From Hetaerina americana (taxonomy: Eukaryota; Arthropoda; Insecta; Odonata; Calopterygidae), in NCBI GenBank assembly GCA_022747635.1, contig JAKTNV010000419.1, forward strand, positions 91,820 to 155,819: a stretch of DNA of 64,000 nucleotides. Direction: 5' to 3'. A program made the translations under genes and the position numbers. The notes beneath the pieces are model-generated. The model did not search any database. It was not told the DNA's origin and was given only the letters and a program-made list of their open reading frames with translations. Below, in pieces: positions 61,601 through 64,000 of the stretch (positions within the stretch are counted from its first letter, which is position 1; the number at the start of each line of letters is the position of its first letter).

Positions 61601-64000
61601 TGTGTCGAGTGAGAATTTCACCTAGAACCCAGAGGGGGGGGTATTGGCACTTTTCATGGAAAAATGTGAAAAAATAAAATTTCTAAAAATGAAATAAATG
61701 CCTTGTATACATCTCAAACATTCACTCTATAATTGAAGATTGTTGTTTTTTCGCAATATTTTTTGAAATTTGGGCTCTTTCACTAACATTAACACTTGCG
61801 CTGAGGCATCTTTTATACTCATTTCCTGTCTTTAATGATTTATTCTGGGTTTTATTTTGTTTATTTGATGAAAATGAACAACAATACACACCATGGAAAC
61901 ATTTTTGTTTGATTTGTGTCGAGTGAGAATTTCACCTAGAACCCAAAGGGGGGTATTGGCACTTTTCATGGAAAAATGTGAAAAATTAAAATTTCTAAAA
62001 ATGAAATAAATGCCTTGTATACACCTCAAAGATTCACTCTATAATGGAAGATTGTTGTTTTTCGCAATATTTTTTGAAATTTGGGCTCTTTTACTAACAT
62101 TAACGCTTGCGCTGAGGCATCTTTTATGCTCATTTCCTGTCTTTAATGATTAACTCTGGGTTTTATTTTGTTTATTTGATGAAAATGAACAACAATACAC
62201 ACCATGGAAACATTTTTGTTTGTTTTGGATCGAGTGAAAATTTCACCTAGAACCCAAAGGGGGGGTATTGGCACTTTTCATGGAAAAAAGTGAAAAATTA
62301 AAATTTCTAAAAATGAAATAAATGCCTTGTATAAACCTCAAAGATTCACTCTATAATGGAAGATTGTTGTTTTTCGCAATATTTTTGAAATTTGGGCTCT
62401 TTTACTAACATTAACGCTTGCGCTGAGGCATCTTTTATGCTCATTTTCTGTCTTTAATGATTAACTCTGGGTTTTATTTTGTTTATTTGATGAAAATGAA
62501 CAACAATACACACCATGGAAACATTTTTGTTTGATTTGTGTCGAGTGAGAATTTCACCTAGAACCCAAAGGGGGGGGTATTGGCACTTTTCATGGAGAAA
62601 TGTGAAAAATTAAATTTTTTCAAAAATGAAATAAATGCCTTCTATACACGTCAAACATTCACTCTTTAATGGGAGATTGTTGTTTTTCGCAATATTTTTG
62701 AAATTTGGGCTCTTTTACTAACATTAACACTTGCGCTGAGGCATCTTTTAATCTCATTTCTTGTCTTTAATGATTTATTCTGGGTTTTATTTTGTTTATT
62801 TGATGAAAATGAACAACAATACACACCATGGAAACATTTTTGTTTGATTTGTGTCGAGTGAGATTTTCACCTAGAACCCAAAGGGGGGGTATTGGCACTT
62901 TTCATGGAATAATGTGAAAAATTAAAATTTCTAAAAATGAAATAAATTCCTTCTATTCACCTCAAACATTCACTCTATAATGGAAGATTGTTGTTTTTCG
63001 CAATATTTTTTGAAATTTCGGCTCTTTTACTAAGCGCTGAGGCATCTTTTATGCTCATTTCCTGTCTTTAATGATTAACTCTGGGTTTTATTTTGTTTAT
63101 TTGATGAAAATGAACAACAATACACACCATGGAAACATTTTTGTTTGATTTGTGTCGAGTGAGAATTTCGCCTAGAACCCAAAGGGGGGGGGTATTGGCA
63201 CTTTTCATGGAATAATGTGAAAATTAAAATTTCTAAAAATGAAATAAATGCCTTCTATTCACCTCAAACATTCACTCTATAATGGAAGATTGTTGTTTTT
63301 CGCAATATTTTTTGAAATTTCGGCTCTTTTACTAAGCGCTGAGACATCTTTTATGCTCATTTCCTGTCTTTAATGATTTATTCTGGGTTTTATTTTGTTT
63401 ATTTGATGAAAATGAACAACAATACACACCATGGAAACATTTTTGTTTGATTTGTGTCAAGTGAGAATTTCACCTAGAACCCAAAGGGTATTGGCACTTT
63501 TCATGGAAAAATGTGAAAAATTAAAATTTCTAAAAATGAAATAAATGCCTTGTATACACCTCAAAGATTCACTCTATAATGGAAGATTGTTGTTTTTCGC
63601 AATATTTTTTGAAATTTGGGCTCTTTTACTAACATTAACGCTTGCGCTGAGGCATCTTTTATGCTCATTTCCTGTCTTTAATGATTAACTCTGGGTTTTA
63701 TTTTGTTTATTTGATGAAAATGAACAACAATACACACCATGGAAACATTTTTGTTTGATTTGTGTCGAGTGAGAATTTCACCTAGAACCCAAAGAGGGGG
63801 TATTGGCACTTTTCATGGAAAAATGTGAAAATTAAAATTTCTAAAAATGAAATAAATGCCTTGTATACACCTCAAAGATTCACTCTATAATGGAAGATTG
63901 TTGTTTTTCGCAATATTTTTTGAAATTTGGGCTCTTTTACTAACATTAACGCTTGCGCTGAGGCATCTTTTATGCTCATTTTCTGTCTTTAATGATTAAC
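52653..64000 (+). repeat. Higher-order repeat with copies of 12, 11 and 9 monomers, fourth begun
   Basis: A marker monomer (TACACGTCAAACATTC, CTCTTTAATGGGAG, TTTTAAGCTC) with downstream GAGATTTTCACC starts copies at 52653, 56401, 59831 and 62635, spacings 3748, 3430 and 2804 bp. Shared internal markers are: GTCTTAAATGATTTATTC monomers at 54210, 57645 and 61074; GAAATAAAACAAAAATAC at 54522 and 57956; ACATTTCAAACATTC or ACATCTCAAACATTC with ATAATTGAAG at 55465, 58905 and 61700; and an 11-bp-deleted monomer in each. Copy 3 lacks the GCCATGTATAC monomer and the two monomers matching 54522 and 54835. Spacings match the sum of monomer lengths. Confidence 0.8.
53582..53894 (+). repeat. Reference satellite monomer (313 bp exemplar)
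   Basis: This full-length copy is offered as a reference for the monomer. Its parts in order are: the ATGCCTTCTATAC start; a T-rich tract with TTTCGCAATA; the segment CATTAACACTT (53670-53680) that is missing in the deleted class; GCGCTGAGG; a variable site after TTTAATGA that distinguishes classes (TTTATTC, TTAACTC, TATATTC or ATTATTG); a CCATGG (NcoI) palindrome at 53774-53779; a run of eight G at 53831-53838; and a terminal A-tract region. The plus strand is open for 94 codons and the minus strand for 78 codons. Many sister monomers carry stops in both frames, so I do not call a gene. Confidence 0.9.

Larger units (their letters stand above)
45175..64000 (+). repeat. 313-bp satellite array, right part (about 60 monomers)
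   Basis: This is the same satellite, same orientation and same landmarks as to the left of the 44335-45174 insert. It resumes with the second copy of the 11-bp target-site duplication and continues to the end of the window. Monomers here are more homogeneous. Many carry the class marker TACACGTCAAACATTC or the 11-bp deletion. One-base losses within homopolymers are more frequent from about 47.8 kb onward than in the left part, which may be biological or an assembly-polishing effect. Confidence 0.97.

Noticed and set aside
1..64000. CRISPR array
   Set aside because: Repeats are 313 bp and directly adjacent, with no unique spacers and no cas-like genes.
1..64000. Telomeric repeats or rDNA within the window
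   Set aside because: No TTAGGG-type runs and no recognisable rRNA segments were seen.

Overview
This window is essentially one uninterrupted satellite-DNA array from a eukaryotic nuclear genome. An AT-rich monomer of about 313 bp is repeated head-to-tail, always in the same orientation, roughly 200 times from base 1 to base 64000. The array runs off both ends of the window. I found no convincing protein-coding gene: every open frame in the array is the same low-complexity stretch of monomer read again and again, on either strand, and most copies are broken. The host cannot be named from this sequence. The tandem satellite, the higher-order repeat structure and an inserted sequence with internal Pol III promoter boxes all indicate a eukaryote, probably an animal, and a heterochromatic (possibly centromeric or pericentromeric) location. 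The host assignment is inference. || Layout: 1-2873, diverse monomers with no clear higher-order order; 2874-4121, a block resembling 11319-12884; about 4272-9810, a 6-monomer higher-order repeat (HOR, period 1877 bp) present about three times; 9811-14752, mixed monomers; 14753-18810, a 7-monomer unit (2185 bp) in two copies; 17875-23785, a larger unit (2799 bp, then about 3112 bp because one monomer was gained) in two copies; 25975-34356, a HOR whose successive copies have 8, 6, 5 and 6 monomers; 37587-45270 and 45605-52430, a segmental duplication of about 7.16 kb that contains nested 2.19-kb repeats; 52653-64000, a HOR with copies of 12, 11 and 9 monomers, then the start of a fourth. || The only non-satellite DNA is an 840-bp insert at 44335-45174, visibly less AT-rich than the array and flanked by an 11-bp target-site duplication (ATAAATGCCTT). 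It holds three identical-looking copies of one element: a 335-bp unit, a truncated direct copy, and a truncated inverted copy. Each carries a 73-nt tRNA-like cloverleaf with A box, B box and a T5 terminator. The paralogous position in the neighbouring 7.16-kb duplicate (52336-52346) is an intact empty site, so the insertion boundaries can be fixed to the base. || The most interesting aspects are the record of unequal exchange (whole-monomer gains and losses, chimeric monomers, nested HORs), an 11-bp-deleted monomer class scattered through the right four fifths of the array, and the hairpin-forming tRNA-like insert.
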